Positions 29,377-39,679 of a stretch of DNA of 64,000 nucleotides are shown here, piece by piece (position 1 is the stretch's first letter; each line of letters starts with the position of its first letter). The stretch comes from Clusia tigrina. Taxonomy: Eukaryota; Arthropoda; Insecta; Diptera; Clusiidae. The stretch covers positions 70,221,611 through 70,285,610 of the forward strand of contig OV050030.1 of assembly GCA_920105625.2 (NCBI GenBank), in the 5' to 3' direction. The translations under genes and the position numbers were made by a program. The notes beneath the pieces were generated by a model. It ran no database searches, was not told the DNA's origin, and saw only the letters and a program-made list of their open reading frames with translations.

Positions 29377-30756
29377 TCAGAGCTCTAAACCACTCTGAGA
29401 AAGTTCGTGTGAAATGTCTCGTTGAACTACTGCTAGTTCTTGAAGAGAGTCTGAGCCGGTCAGCAAATCGTCCATATAAAAGTCTGACATAATGACCTTA
29501 GCGACGTTTTGGCAGGCATCGCCTGCTTGCTGTGCTGCGCGATGTAGCGATTTCACGGCGAGGTGTGAAGCAGAGGCCACCCCATAAGTGACCCTCAAAA
29601 GGCGATTGTCAAGCAATTCTTCTGATGAATGCTCACGCCATACGAGGCGCTGATAGTCAACATCCTGTTTAGCGACGTAGACCTGCCGATACATAATCTC
29701 AATGTCACCAATAAGACCGTAGCGATGAGTGCGAAAGCGAACCAAAATTGAGAAGAGGTCTTGTTGCAGCTGAGGGCCTACCATTAAAGCGTCATTCAAT
29801 GAATGTCCGGATGCTGTCTTCATAGACGCGTTGAACACCACCCTAAGCTTTGTGGTAGCACTTGTTTCTTTCAACACTGCGTGATGCGGCATGTAGTGAG
29901 CGGTTTGCGTTGCTGGACCAGCCGACTGCATATGGCCCAAGTCGATAAGCTCTTTCATGAACTTTCTGTACTCCTCGTGAAGACGTTTGTTCGTAGCGAA
30001 CCTCCTTTCCATGCTTAGTAATGCCCGTACTGCTGCGTTTCGCGATTCACCAATCGGAACCTCCTTTTTGAGCGGCAAACGTACTATGAAGCGACCGTCG
30101 TCAGCGCGCTGGGTTGTATTGTCGAATAACCTCTCACAATAAAGCTTTTCAGCGGTGTAAAACTTTCTCGGCGGTGGCTCTTCAATTTCCCAAAACTTGG
30201 TGAGAAGTTCAGTTAGCTGGATGTCACAATGCAGCGCTGAGATTGAACCAGGTTGTCTTTGTGAAGGAGTGGCGTTTCCGAACAACACCCAACCAAACGC
30301 GGTATTCTGCGCCATCGGAGTGCCGCTTTGCCCCTTCCTCAGGCCATCCAGCAAGAACTTGTCCATCTCATCCATGCCAATCAAAACATCTATTGACCCA
30401 GGCTTAGAAAAGTTTGGATCAGCTAGCGGCAAATCACAAATATGCGCCCACGGTGATTCGGGTACAGCGGTAGTTGGAAGGTCATTTGTAATTTTGGGTA
30501 GAATAAGCGTACCCACGTGAAAAGTTGAGTCTAATGACCTCGGCGACAAACATACCTTGAGTTCTCCCTTGGTACGACCTCCTTGAATCGATCCAATACC
30601 TGTGACACAAGCTGACGATGAACTTCTAGGTAGACGAAGGCGTTGGACGCAGGATTCAGTGATGAACGAAGCATGTGAACCATAGTCCAGAAGCTCCCGA
30701 GCGGGTTGCCAGCGACCAGCGTGGTCTTGCAAATAAACCTCAGCAGTAGCCAGCAA
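29377..30756 (-). CDS. pol: protease and reverse transcriptase of E4
   Basis: 459 open codons. The protease has a DYGSH active site near residue 25 (LLDYGSHASFITE), with IDVLIGMDEM and NTAFGWVLFG as the typical DUF1758 pattern. RT follows: YMPHHAVLKETS, LRVVFNAS, DIEIMYRQV (first Asp block) and FYMDDLLTG (catalytic Asp pair). It is open but starts inside the polyprotein; the first codon shown is not ATG. Frame shifts on both sides separate it from gag and RNase H. Confidence 0.85.
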   Translation of the reverse strand: MLATAEVYLQDHAGRWQPARELLDYGSHASFITESCVQRLRLPRSSSSACVTGIGSIQGGRTKGELKVCLSPRSLDSTFHVGTLILPKITNDLPTTAVPESPWAHICDLPLADPNFSKPGSIDVLIGMDEMDKFLLDGLRKGQSGTPMAQNTAFGWVLFGNATPSQRQPGSISALHCDIQLTELLTKFWEIEEPPPRKFYTAEKLYCERLFDNTTQRADDGRFIVRLPLKKEVPIGESRNAAVRALLSMERRFATNKRLHEEYRKFMKELIDLGHMQSAGPATQTAHYMPHHAVLKETSATTKLRVVFNASMKTASGHSLNDALMVGPQLQQDLFSILVRFRTHRYGLIGDIEIMYRQVYVAKQDVDYQRLVWREHSSEELLDNRLLRVTYGVASASHLAVKSLHRAAQQAGDACQNVAKVIMSDFYMDDLLTGSDSLQELAVVQRDISHELSQSGLEL

Positions 30757-30891
30757 AATGACGCGTTCAACATCAGCATAGTGCGACGTAACATTGATTG
30801 TTTGGCCGGTCTTGTTGTAAGAAGGTGCAGCCTGTTGGTCGTTGAGGCTAGCGTGGAGTAGCGTGTGATGACGTCGTTGGCATATGCGACA

Positions 30892-31848
30892 CTATGATGA
30901 ACTGTGACATTTCGCGATGACATGCCTCTTACTAAGGCAGTTCAAGCAGGCACCCTGAGCTTTGATGGTTGTTAGCTTGGCCTTTGCGTCGAGCTGGCTG
31001 AATTTGGAACACGTGTATATTCTGTGCTCACCTTTGCAGTACGTACAGGCTGCAGTTTTAGCGTTATCTGACGATGCATGACTCTGTGATTCGGGCTGGG
31101 TACACGTTGTATGAAGAACGTTCTTCGTGGTTGCCCTTGCGTTGTGAGAAACTGCTGGCACCATCTCCAAAGACCGCGCTCGTGTTTCGAGAAAGTCACG
31201 AAGCGCACCGAATATCGGCAAATCGTCGGCTACTAGCGATAATTCCCATTGCTTGCGAGTCTCGTAGGCTAATTTCGACACGGTTAGATGGATAAGCCAA
31301 TCATCCAAAAACTCAACCGGCCGCCCGAGTACATGTAGCGCTCCAACATGTTGCAAGGTTAGGTTAACCACATGTTTGATCTCCTTAAAAGAGTCTTTTG
31401 TTGCTTTTTCAATCGACATAAAAGCTCTCATATGGCTGTCGACTATGACTCGCATGACCTTGTAGCGTGATGTCAGCAAGTCCCAGGCCTTAATATAGTT
31501 GCTGTCAATCACTGCATCATGGAAAGTGAGCCATTCGGTGGGATCGCCACTAAATGATGGTAGCTGCAGCTTTGGAAGCGGCACAGGTGCATGCTTAATT
31601 TCAGTGGCTTGAGGAGTAGGTACCCTGAGCGGGGCAATAAGGCGTTTGAAATTTGCCTTAGCGATGGTGTACCACTCCTCACCTTGAATGCGTGATTGCT
31701 CCTCCACCTCGGCGCTCTCTTTGCCGCACGAGATCTCTACCTGTTGTTGAGCTTCACAAAAGCGTACCCATTGTTCCTCCAACAACTGTAAATACGTAGA
31801 TGCAGCCTCTACGTCGACCAAAGGCTCAACGGATTTGCTCGATTCCAA
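30892..31848 (-). CDS. gag: Gag-like N-terminal region of E4
   Basis: 318 open codons (no ATG at the start, and the frame is open upstream). LPKLQLPSFSGDPTEWLTFHDAVID is the DUF1759-type start. It jumps from there directly to NYIKAWDLLTSRYK, which in relatives is much further on, so an internal in-frame deletion of the gag middle is likely. It ends with two knuckles, CTYCKGEHRIYTCSKF and CLNCLSKRHVIAKCHS. Gag packages the RNA. Confidence 0.8.
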   Translation of the reverse strand: MESSKSVEPLVDVEAASTYLQLLEEQWVRFCEAQQQVEISCGKESAEVEEQSRIQGEEWYTIAKANFKRLIAPLRVPTPQATEIKHAPVPLPKLQLPSFSGDPTEWLTFHDAVIDSNYIKAWDLLTSRYKVMRVIVDSHMRAFMSIEKATKDSFKEIKHVVNLTLQHVGALHVLGRPVEFLDDWLIHLTVSKLAYETRKQWELSLVADDLPIFGALRDFLETRARSLEMVPAVSHNARATTKNVLHTTCTQPESQSHASSDNAKTAACTYCKGEHRIYTCSKFSQLDAKAKLTTIKAQGACLNCLSKRHVIAKCHSSS

Positions 31849-31992
31849 ATAGCGTTTTATGGCTCTTAATGCGGAATCGCGAAATTTAAGCGACGATAAT
31901 TTGCGGGTGCGGTAAAATTTTGTTATATTAAATAACGCGGTGTGGACTGTTGCAAAGAAATATATAGCGGTATCCGGCTCGAATGACCAAAA

Positions 31993-32155
31993 TGTTGCGG
32001 TTTGAGACGCTTGCGGGTGTGTCTGGTAGCGTGAATTTACTCGATTAAATTCGATTGAAGAAAAGCAAGACAGGATGTCGAGTTTGACAACTGGAAAAAC
32101 AGTGCTGCCAGCTCAGACATTTAGTTGCAAGAATGCTACCAATTACGTGCGAACA
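31993..32155 (-). repeat. 5' LTR of E4
   Basis: 163 bp, TGTTGCGGTTTGAG to GCGAACA, with a 42-bp internal deletion relative to the other LTR. Confidence 0.8.
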
Positions 32156-32751
32156 ATTGAAAATAATTATAGCAACGTATGGCCGATACATCTGAAACAT
32201 TAGTAAGAGCACCTAATTTTTTTTAATTTTACGCCCAATCTTGAGGTCACTGGTGTTGACATACTCGTACATCGCTTCTTCTCGTATCGTTCCATTTGCT
32301 TTTTCAATTCGTTAAACCCATAACCATAACCATAAAACTTTGAGTCACATGCAGTTCTATCATTCAGACCCTCAATAATGCTGTCGATCAGATCAGCTTC
32401 AGGAATGCTTGCACGGTTAGGAATATAGTACATTTCGACTACATATTGGCGCGTTGTCTCATCTGCTTATGTGAAACGGACAGCCTCGATCTAAAATGTG
32501 CGTCTAAATTCACATAGAAGCGCATGCTTTAGATCTTCAAACGTTCGCACTGTCACTATATCAATAAAGCACTTTGCATGACCTCTCAACAAATGTTGAG
32601 CTGATACTAGTTTGTTTATCTCACTATAGTAAAACAATGCGAAAACCTTTTCTAGATCGGCGATGCACTTAGTGACATCCTGCAAGATTGAACCATCAAA
32701 CTTAGTAACCATGGCATCAAGGACACCCAAATCAATGCGATGATTATCCAC
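32156..32751 (-). pseudogene. gag: gag middle part of E3
   Basis: 32751-32491 reads TKFDGSILQDVTKCIADLEKV, HLLRGHAKCFID and FEDLKHALLCEF, and 32433-32200 reads YYIPNRASIPEADLIDSIIEGL. Together these are the capsid pattern of mdg1/mdg3-like Gag. A frameshift lies between them. The zinc knuckle is on the far side of E4. Confidence 0.7.
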
Positions 32752-32929
32752 TGGAGATAATGTAGCTTGTAACTGTATCAGCTGACGTTTTTTACCAGCG
32801 ATACTTAACTACAAATCAATTTCTGCCCGATATTGTTTTGCACTTCCGCAGCTTCGAGTAATACTTCTGATGAAACATATGACAGGCTCGAGGGAATAAT
32901 TGGCACATTTGGAACACTCGAGGAGACCG

Positions 32930-33169
32930 CTAATACATCTGGAACAATACATATACATTTACTTCTGGCACGCTTGCTTCTGACACATTTCCTATAGCTT
33001 TTGCCACAGATACGACCACTTTCAGGTCATTGTCACCATTATTGAAACGATATGCAACTACTTGCTCATATAATGCTCGCAATTGTACCATTGTGGCGCC
33101 TTGCTGAAATTCGACACCAGCTGCGGTCAAAATAAACATAACCGCACTACGAATAAGCATGTTCGCCAT
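32930..33169 (-). pseudogene. gag: gag N-terminal part of E3
   Basis: 79 codons from ATG 33169, containing ATMVQLRALYEQ. It stops before the capsid part. Position at the start of E3 is the main reason for the call. Confidence 0.5.
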
Positions 33170-33247
33170 GACTGCTTTTCAAAATCAACAGGAGAAAGAA
33201 AACAAAAAAAAATGTTCGCATGAAACAATAGATTGATACTTGTGTCG

Positions 33248-33330
33248 TGTACACAGTTGTCAAAAAAAAAAAAGAAAAAACAACAAAAGAGGAAGAACCC
33301 AAGATCAAGATTAAAGTTGGCATCGTTTAT
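33248..33330 (-). repeat. LTR remnant of E3, right
   Basis: Matches 15280-15362 from TGTACACAGTTGTC onwards. The match ends at about CATCGTTTA. Confidence 0.45.
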
Positions 33331-33735
33331 ATATATAAATCAATTATTGTAAAATGGTCTCAAATTTTAATGTAAATGCCACTAATGACTTTAGGAAAAA
33401 ATTGTACAATAGTTAATTAATAAAAATTGTAAAGAAAAAAATTTGGTATTACATAATGTATAGAGAGTTGTAAAATGAATATAACAATGTATATCCAATA
33501 TACTCGTATGAGGAAAAAATAAATATGTATAATTATTGTAATTTATTGATTCTAAAAAATTTTGGCTTGATAACTAATTCATAAAAGAATTGCATATTAA
33601 TACATTTTAAGTATGGATAATTTATAAGTATAGATAATACATAAAATTTATATTTACAGTAAGGAAAATTTAAAAAATTATTCAATTGTGAGTTAGAAAA
33701 TTATAATTTATAATTAGAATGATTATGCAACATGA
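33331..33735. other. AT-rich spacer
   Basis: Very AT-rich DNA without ORFs or repeats that I can recognise. It may be the rest of the E3 LTR or its flank. Confidence 0.4.
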
Positions 33736-34696
33736 ACCTGAAAGGAACTTACTCCAGCGTCAAAGCCAGAGTGTGAGGCTAACCAACGTCCCTAAGAACG
33801 GTGAACTGTAGATGAAATGCAATAGCAACGAACAAAAAAGTTGACTGAAGAAGACGATGAAGTAAAGGTAGAAGAAGGAGAAGAACAGCAAATTCTGTCT
33901 GGGAATAAGTTTCTGTTAAAAGTTAAAGAGTGGAGGAGGTACTAACTTCCCATGCGGTATGGTACCAGAAGTATACTAACAAAGTCAAAGAAACTACGAG
34001 GCTAAGCTCAGGCTACCGTGGGGATCACAGGTGGCGGATAGTGAATGGCCTACCAGAGTAGGTTAGCTGAGAATAACCAATAAGTAGTCCCCGACCAAGA
34101 GCGGCAAGCGAGGAGAGTGCGACTGAAAAGGTCTGCTAACTCTGAGAAACGCATGTGACAAGACGAGTAGGCACCGTCTAAAGAAGTGCTCCCCATCCAT
34201 TCACAGATGGCATCGTGGGAGACACAAGTAAATGGAAACTGACGCGGTATGCCCCTAGGAAAACGATTTGAAAACATATATGAACTGTCTGCCTTGGGCT
34301 GGTAGCTGCAGTATTCCGTTACCTCAGTATACCCGAGAGATATCGGGTGGAAATGGCTTTCGGGCTAATGCTGTAGCTACCTCTGTCCCGTTAACACCGT
34401 GGCGGGTCTTCAAGTACGTTCGATGTTGCGTCACCATTAAGTTAGCGGTACAGGCTCAGTTGAGCATCAATCCTGACTAACGCTTATCCTGGCGCTGAGT
34501 ACAAGTTCTCATAAAGACTTGTGCCAACCCTCGGTGGAACTCCCTGCTTGCATAGACAATCACATATATATTTTCAAAGCGACTGTACATCCCTACCGCG
34601 AACCAAACGTCTCTGGGAGCAAAAGGGAACCAACAACAGCAGGAGTCTTCTTGAAATCCCACACTATTATTGAAGAAATATCCCGTCAGCTCACCC
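33736..34696 (+). other. left flank of the provirus, probably LINE L3 5' region
   Basis: Before the provirus inserted, this DNA was joined to 50125. It has higher GC than the AT-rich DNA to its left and no long ORF. Its position before an ORF1-like reading frame suggests a LINE 5' UTR or ORF1 start. That role is inferred only from context. Confidence 0.45.
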
Positions 34697-35169
34697 TGTT
34701 GGGGTCCTCGAGTCCTTGTTTGGCTGGGGACGTCCTGTCGCAGTTCTTTCGGGCGCGTGGCTGAAAAATCAAGAGCCCTATCGTAGAATTCCAAACACTA
34801 TAACTTTCAGTTTTTTTAAAACACAAGAGAGCTTTATTCTTAAAATACTAGTTCTTATATACTATTTACAAATGAACATTACCGCCTACGTCTTGACTTT
34901 TCTGGTGTTCCAGTTTCGCAATTGTTATTTGTCAGTTGCTCAAGCCAACCGACCTACTTCAGTAAAAGTGTCGTCGGTGCATTCTAAATGCCCCTCGTCA
35001 GCTTGACTGCGGAACTGTGACACCCTAAAAGTTTACATCATAATTAGTGCATAAATACTACTCATTTACAATATTTGCACCCTAAAAATATGTGCATTAT
35101 TAATGAGTTTAATAGGAGCCGGTGCTGTGAGTCAACTGCGCGTCAGTAGCTTGATTCTGACTCACAACA
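34697..35169 (-). repeat. outer 3' LTR of the compound provirus
   Basis: 473 bp, TGTTGGGG to ACTCACAACA on the plus strand. It is preceded on the minus strand by the polypurine tract (35170-35183) and the hairpin (35190-35210). Differences from the 5' LTR that I saw are at about 34921 and 35147. Confidence 0.95.
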
Positions 35170-35210
35170 TCCCTCCCCTCTTTCTAAAAGAAGTTAGTGC
35201 AACTAACTTC
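35170..35210 (-). promoter_or_regulatory. polypurine tract and upstream hairpin (outer 3' LTR)
   Basis: The minus-strand purine run abuts the LTR, and the perfect 9-bp hairpin occupies 35190-35210. The layout is identical to that at 414-454. Confidence 0.85.
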
Positions 35211-35600
35211 CATTAAATCTTTACAATATTTTTCTTGCACTGCAAACAAATATGTGCATCGTTTGAACTCTATAGTACATATATATAATTTGTTTTATTT
35301 TTTCCATGAAATCGCCTTATTTGGGTTCTATAACGGTTTTTTTTTTTTTTTTTTAATTCTTTTCTTTTCCATATATTTCTTTTTCGCTAGCTTTTATTTT
35401 CTTCTGTAGTTTTCTTTCTTTTATTTTTTTCTTTACTTTGTGTTTGTTTTTCTTTTTTCTTATTTTTATACATCATTATTTTTTTTTTATATTCCCCTTT
35501 TTATAATTTGGTCTTTCATTGACTCTTTTCTCATTGGCGTATATACAAACATCTAAACAATAATACAATGCTATTCTATACCTAAAACCTTATATTATAC
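35211..35600 (-). other. A-rich post-env segment with conserved block
   Basis: The sense strand is A-rich throughout. 35509-35545 holds the block that is nearly identical in all copies (CGCCAATGAGAAAAGAGTC, then AATGAAAGACCAAA). Confidence 0.7.
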
Positions 35601-35690
35601 TGCGCCCTCTGCTACCTGCTGGTCCAGTTGACGACCGTCGTTGTCCGAGTGAAGTCCCTCGATGAACTCTGCATACCCTTCCCTTCTTTC
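35601..35690 (-). pseudogene. env: tail of an envelope ORF (outer copy)
   Basis: Minus-strand EGLHSDNDGRQLDQQVAEGAV then stop. It is clearly related to the last residues of the intact env at 40087 (SRQPDNQLAEVIT) and to the relic at 59729. The fusion and membrane parts of this env are absent. Confidence 0.6.
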
Positions 35691-35923
35691 TGGATCGGTA
35701 CGTACAAAGATGTTATAGGTTGGCGATCTGGTTTGCCATTAAAACTTTGCTTTTAGTGGCCTTCTTCTTTCCATTTATAGTGTGCCCCACGGCTGTAGGT
35801 GGTACTGCCTCTGCTTATAGTATTCAACCAGTAAAAATCTTTTGGAATACCTGAGAGATTACAATACACCTTCTTACTTTGCAGCAATGCGTTTTATGGT
35901 GGAAGTGTTTCTCTTGAGCTTCC

Positions 35924-36277
35924 TCATAATGGTATTTGACATCGTTTGGCTTTGATATGGAGATAATCGGTATTGTTCTGAGATACACGTTCAATTATGT
36001 AATTTGTGTACTCTGGTCGGTTACCAGTCTCTGTGTCCTCTTGTATTAAATCATATTTCATATGTAAATCACATATCATATGTTCATACTCTAGATTGGA
36101 CATATACTTCAATGAAGCAATTAACTTCCGTGAGCCAAATTTCCTCTGCTTATTATATTTGGTGGTGGTTTCAGTCACCCTCCTTAAGCTTTTACCCATC
36201 TTCAACTTATTTAAAATCGATTCTGTTGAGATCGTGATACACTGGGTGGACATGACATGCAAAATATGACTCCGCAA
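35924..36277 (-). CDS. unrecognised ORF replacing env in the outer copy
   Basis: 117 codons on the minus strand, charged and Lys/Thr/Tyr-rich, with no signal peptide, membrane segment or motif that I know. The frame is preceded and followed by stops, but peptide-like stretches continue downstream (VYCNLSGIPKDFYWLN near 35850). It lies where env should be in the outer copy. It may be a captured fragment or a piece of another transposon. Confidence 0.35.
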   Translation of the reverse strand: MRSHILHVMSTQCITISTESILNKLKMGKSLRRVTETTTKYNKQRKFGSRKLIASLKYMSNLEYEHMICDLHMKYDLIQEDTETGNRPEYTNYIIERVSQNNTDYLHIKAKRCQIPL

Positions 36278-36960
36278 GGAAACTTGTTTATTTTTGGTTC
36301 TTTGTCAATAACTCATCCACAACGCGTTCAAATGCTGCGGCCATATGCCGTTTCGCAAAATTAAAATTACATCCGTCGCCATTCATCCCCAATCTAATAT
36401 GTTGGCATCCTTGGGGTCACAAACCTTAGATAACTGCCAAAAATGTCTGTTTTTCAAAAACGCATCCTTCCGAATACTATGTTGCTCCTTTAGTCCGCAC
36501 CGTCTTCCGATATCCGCTGTTCCCGGAACTTCCTGCTTCGCTTCACATCATCAGAGCTATTTAGAGAACACCTATAATAATTTTCTTAATTTTCTAATAT
36601 ACATTTTAGTTTGATATTTCTTCTATGTTTAATTTTTGTCAAACATTTCATAAGTCAATTTAATAAATGAATTTCAAAATTATATAATATTTAAATAAAT
36701 ACACTATATGTACTATATATACTTTTGGGTATAATTTTCTATTTAGTATGATTTGTATTTTTTTTTTTATTATAACACTTATTTCATTATTAAGTTAGAT
36801 TTTAAATAATTAATTTTTGTAACTCTAATTATTTTCAACTACATTTAATTTTAATCTGTAATCTTACACAGATTATAATCTTTTTAAATTTATAACTTTT
36901 CCTAAATATACGCTATTCCTGACTATATAAAAAAAAACAATATTTCTACAACATGCTTTT
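36278..36960. other. unassigned AT-rich stretch in outer copy
   Basis: A plus-strand open frame (36345-36614) shows no domain. The rest is AT-rich without visible features. Confidence 0.35.
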
Positions 36961-36966
36961 TCCATA

Positions 36967-37061
36967 ATTGAATGCTATATCATTCAATTTGCCGTCCAGT
37001 CGTCTTCTCCCCTTACATTATCGGATTCGCTACCGTATCCTGGAGGAAAAGAGGACTGGAC
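36967..37061 (-). other. conserved foldable element in pol-env spacer (outer copy)
   Basis: Two nested-in-line inverted repeats: ATTGAATG/CATTCAAT (36967-36988) and GTCCAGTC/GACTGGAC (36994-37001 with 37054-37061). The same arrangement is at 42015-42108, where the second stem has one mismatch. The spacers differ more elsewhere. Confidence 0.55.
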
Positions 37062-37924
37062 TAAGTGTTTTCATAGCCATATAGGGCAATATAGGACAAT
37101 AGACAAATAATCTCATTTGTGTCAAAACTTTGTCCATTGCACGACTATATCTTTCATCGCATACAATTACTTTTTATTTAAATTCACTTCTAGCCTGATA
37201 TGTATATATCCATTAACGTTTCTATCTTCCATCCTGTAATTAGCTCGTATATGGCTACATACATACATTCGAGGAGCTTTAAATTACCTACAATTAATTG
37301 CTTATTTTCCCAATCAACCTATACATTTTTTCAAATTTTCATACGTTAATTTCCTAAACAATATACAGTTAAAACCTATGTACGAGTATATCTACATATA
37401 GCCTGCTGCAGTATCTGCAAATTCCCAATTCCTAATCATATGTCCCTACATACTTACTTATATGGCCATACCCATTCCTATAATTAGAATACTTCTTTAA
37501 ATATTCCCTTGTACATTCATTTTGTACATTATACAGTTACATACATACTCGTATATATTTACTTCACCAACGGTGCCGGCGCTACTGCTTTCATTTCATT
37601 AACCGCCGTATGTATGTATGTACATATTTGAAGTTAAGTTTTATATTACTTGCCCACGACTGTCTTACTATTTTATTTTATTTTTTAAATACGTGCAATA
37701 TTTATCAAAAAAAAAATATTTTTCCCTACTGTGCTTCGTTCGACCATAGTGCATAATAAGCACATTTTTATTACGTAAATTTTACTTGCTCGAGTTTAAT
37801 TGGCACACTTCTGCTGGCCTTGACTTTGAAACTCGGAGCTGTGTGTGTTATTTAATACACACACGTACATGTTTACGTTGTTATTCTTGTGTTTACACTT
37901 GTAAAACACTGCTAACACATGTCT
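37062..37924 (-). other. pol-env spacer of the outer copy
   Basis: Homologous to the spacer at 42109-42630 and 43330-43620 but without the antisense gene found there. I see no ORF in it. Confidence 0.6.
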
Positions 37925-39058
37925 TTAGTTGCGTGGTCTAATGTGGAATAATTTCAACAAATTATTATGTAGCTTTTTATTTTTTCCCTTAATCGTTACG
38001 ACTGTTGTAACTGGGCTTCGAGTCTCTGCTACTACATACGGACCTATCCACATAGGTGAGAATTTGTTTCTCCTAGCCTGATTCTTCATTAGTACCTGGT
38101 CACCCACATGAAAAACTACTGGGTTTAGTACCTTGTTATAGGCTTCCCTGGCCACTCGTTTAGCACATTCCTGGTTTTCTCTAACCAATTCGTGCGCTCG
38201 CTGCAACTGATATTTTTGTACTTTATTGGGGTCATCAGCATTGTATACAGGCGCACATTTGCGCTTCAAATTCGCTGGCATGTTGAAATCAAACCTGTAG
38301 AGTCTTCTAAACGGAGTTTGCTTCGTTGATACATGCACAGTATTGTTGTGTACATGCATTGCAGTGGTTAACCATTGATCCCAATTCGAGCCGTCTTCTT
38401 TGGCAAAACTGCGCAAGTACTCGGCCAGAGATCGATGACTACGTTCCAATGAGCCATTCACCTGTGGATGATATGGTGGTATATGCAACTTCTTGATTCC
38501 CAGCATTTTACATGTTTCCGAGAACAGCTTCGATACAAAATTAGAACCATTATCGGTTATCAAAACCTTAGGTATGTTGTATCGTGCTATAATTTCATCA
38601 AAGAATGCTTTGGCCACCGTACTTGCTTCAGCATCGGGTATAGCCACGCACGCCATATACTTTGAGAAATCGTCTTGGAATGTCAATATGTATTTATTGC
38701 CCGAAACAGTCTCAGGTAAAATACCTACGATATCCATATGAACTTTATCAAATGGTTGTTTTGGTGTGTCAGTTAACACCATTGGCATCTTTGTCGGCCT
38801 TGAACTTTTGTTGGCCTGACATTTTGGACAACTCTTTATATATTTCTTAATATCCTTGAGCATACCCTTCCATCCGAATACTCGCCTAATTCTGTCATGG
38901 GTTTTCCAGAATCCCTGGTGACCTCCTAGAGGCGAATCATGGAAACCCTTTAACACAGCCTGGATATCCTTTATATCCTCCAGCCATTCCACATTGCTGG
39001 TTGCATCTTCACCCGTTTTGCTAACATCTGTTGTAGCATCAACTTTATCCTTTTGCAT
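37925..39058 (-). CDS. pol: integrase of the outer copy, truncated pol
   Basis: 377 open codons, almost the same protein as the C-terminal part of the pol at 43625. It has a zinc region (HDSPLGGHQGFWKTHDRIRR, CPKCQANK), the catalytic core with VHMDIVG (Asp), ITDNGSNF (Asp) and GSLERSH (Glu), and a C-terminal GPY-type domain (WIGPYVVAE). The frame is open to its normal end. Upstream it extends to 39133 and is then cut by the inner LTR, which is the insertion point of the second element. Confidence 0.9.
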   Translation of the reverse strand: MQKDKVDATTDVSKTGEDATSNVEWLEDIKDIQAVLKGFHDSPLGGHQGFWKTHDRIRRVFGWKGMLKDIKKYIKSCPKCQANKSSRPTKMPMVLTDTPKQPFDKVHMDIVGILPETVSGNKYILTFQDDFSKYMACVAIPDAEASTVAKAFFDEIIARYNIPKVLITDNGSNFVSKLFSETCKMLGIKKLHIPPYHPQVNGSLERSHRSLAEYLRSFAKEDGSNWDQWLTTAMHVHNNTVHVSTKQTPFRRLYRFDFNMPANLKRKCAPVYNADDPNKVQKYQLQRAHELVRENQECAKRVAREAYNKVLNPVVFHVGDQVLMKNQARRNKFSPMWIGPYVVAETRSPVTTVVTIKGKNKKLHNNLLKLFHIRPRN

Positions 39059-39133
39059 TCTCTCGGCATTCTTCTTATCTCAGCGTGCTTTGGACCTCGT
39101 TTGCACTACTGATACTTTCTGTACCTGCGGTAC

Positions 39134-39638
39134 TGTTGGGGATCTCGAGTCCTTGCTTGACTGGGGACGTCCTGTCGCAGTTCTTTCGGGCGCGTGGCTG
39201 AAAACTTAAGAGCCCTAACGTTGAATTCAAACACTTATTGCTTTTCAGTTTCAAAACACAAGAAGAGATTTATTATTACGAAACCTAATACTTATATACT
39301 ATTTTTTAAACATCTATCTCAGTCTGTGAACTGACCTTTCTGGTGTTCCAGTTCTGCACCTGCTAATTGGTGTCAGTTGGTCAAGCCAACTGACCCACTT
39401 CAAAAGTGGCGACGGTGCACTACGCTGCCCTCGTCGACTCGACTGCGGAACTGTAACACCCTAAAAGCTTACATAATAACGTTGCACAGATCACATTAAC
39501 TTGAAATACTTAAACCCTAGAAGTATGCCTTATGATAACACCGTTTTAGCACATGCTAATTCAACATAGTGTGGCATCTATTAGGAGTCGGTGCTGTGAG
39601 TAAACTACACGTAGGTAGTAAGGTTCTAACTCACAACA
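39134..39638 (-). repeat. inner 3' LTR (second element)
   Basis: 505 bp with the family ends, but clearly diverged from the outer LTRs. It carries a TATA box (39291-39298) and a poly(A) signal (39269-39274) in minus sense, and is preceded by its own polypurine tract. No partner 5' LTR of this type is in the window. Confidence 0.9.
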
Positions 39639-39679
39639 TCCCTCCCCTCTTTCTAAAAGAAGTTAGTGCAACTAACTTC
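39639..39679 (-). promoter_or_regulatory. polypurine tract and hairpin (inner 3' LTR)
   Basis: Minus-strand purine run 39639-39652 and perfect 9-bp hairpin 39659-39679, as in the other copies. Confidence 0.85.

Larger units (their letters stand above)
26684..32155 (-). mobile_element. BEL/Pao element E4 with both LTRs, inserted in E3 gag
   Basis: Minus-strand order: LTR (31993-32155), gag with knuckles, PR, RT, RNase H, integrase with a long C-terminal domain, LTR (26684-26888). The DUF1759-type gag, the DxGS protease and the A17-type RNase H region are diagnostic of BEL/Pao. The minus-strand sequence after the 5' LTR, TTTTGGTCATTCGAGCCGG, looks like the family's primer site. I could not find a matching target duplication (GGCTG left, ATTGA right). 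Confidence 0.85.
15280..33330 (-). mobile_element. old Gypsy-type element E3 (mdg1/mdg3-like), split by three insertions
   Basis: Minus-strand pieces appear in gag-to-pol order from right to left: gag (33169-32156 and 26683-26480), PR (26390-26199), RT/RNase H (26017-24621), and integrase (23500-22899 and 16182-15480). The gaps are filled by E4, a LINE fragment and E2. The one-knuckle gag and an integrase tail with FKGPYVV and RYVVTD fit the mdg1/mdg3/Blastopia side of Ty3/Gypsy. Frames are badly broken. Its ends are set only by short matching segments at 15280 and 33248. Confidence 0.7.
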
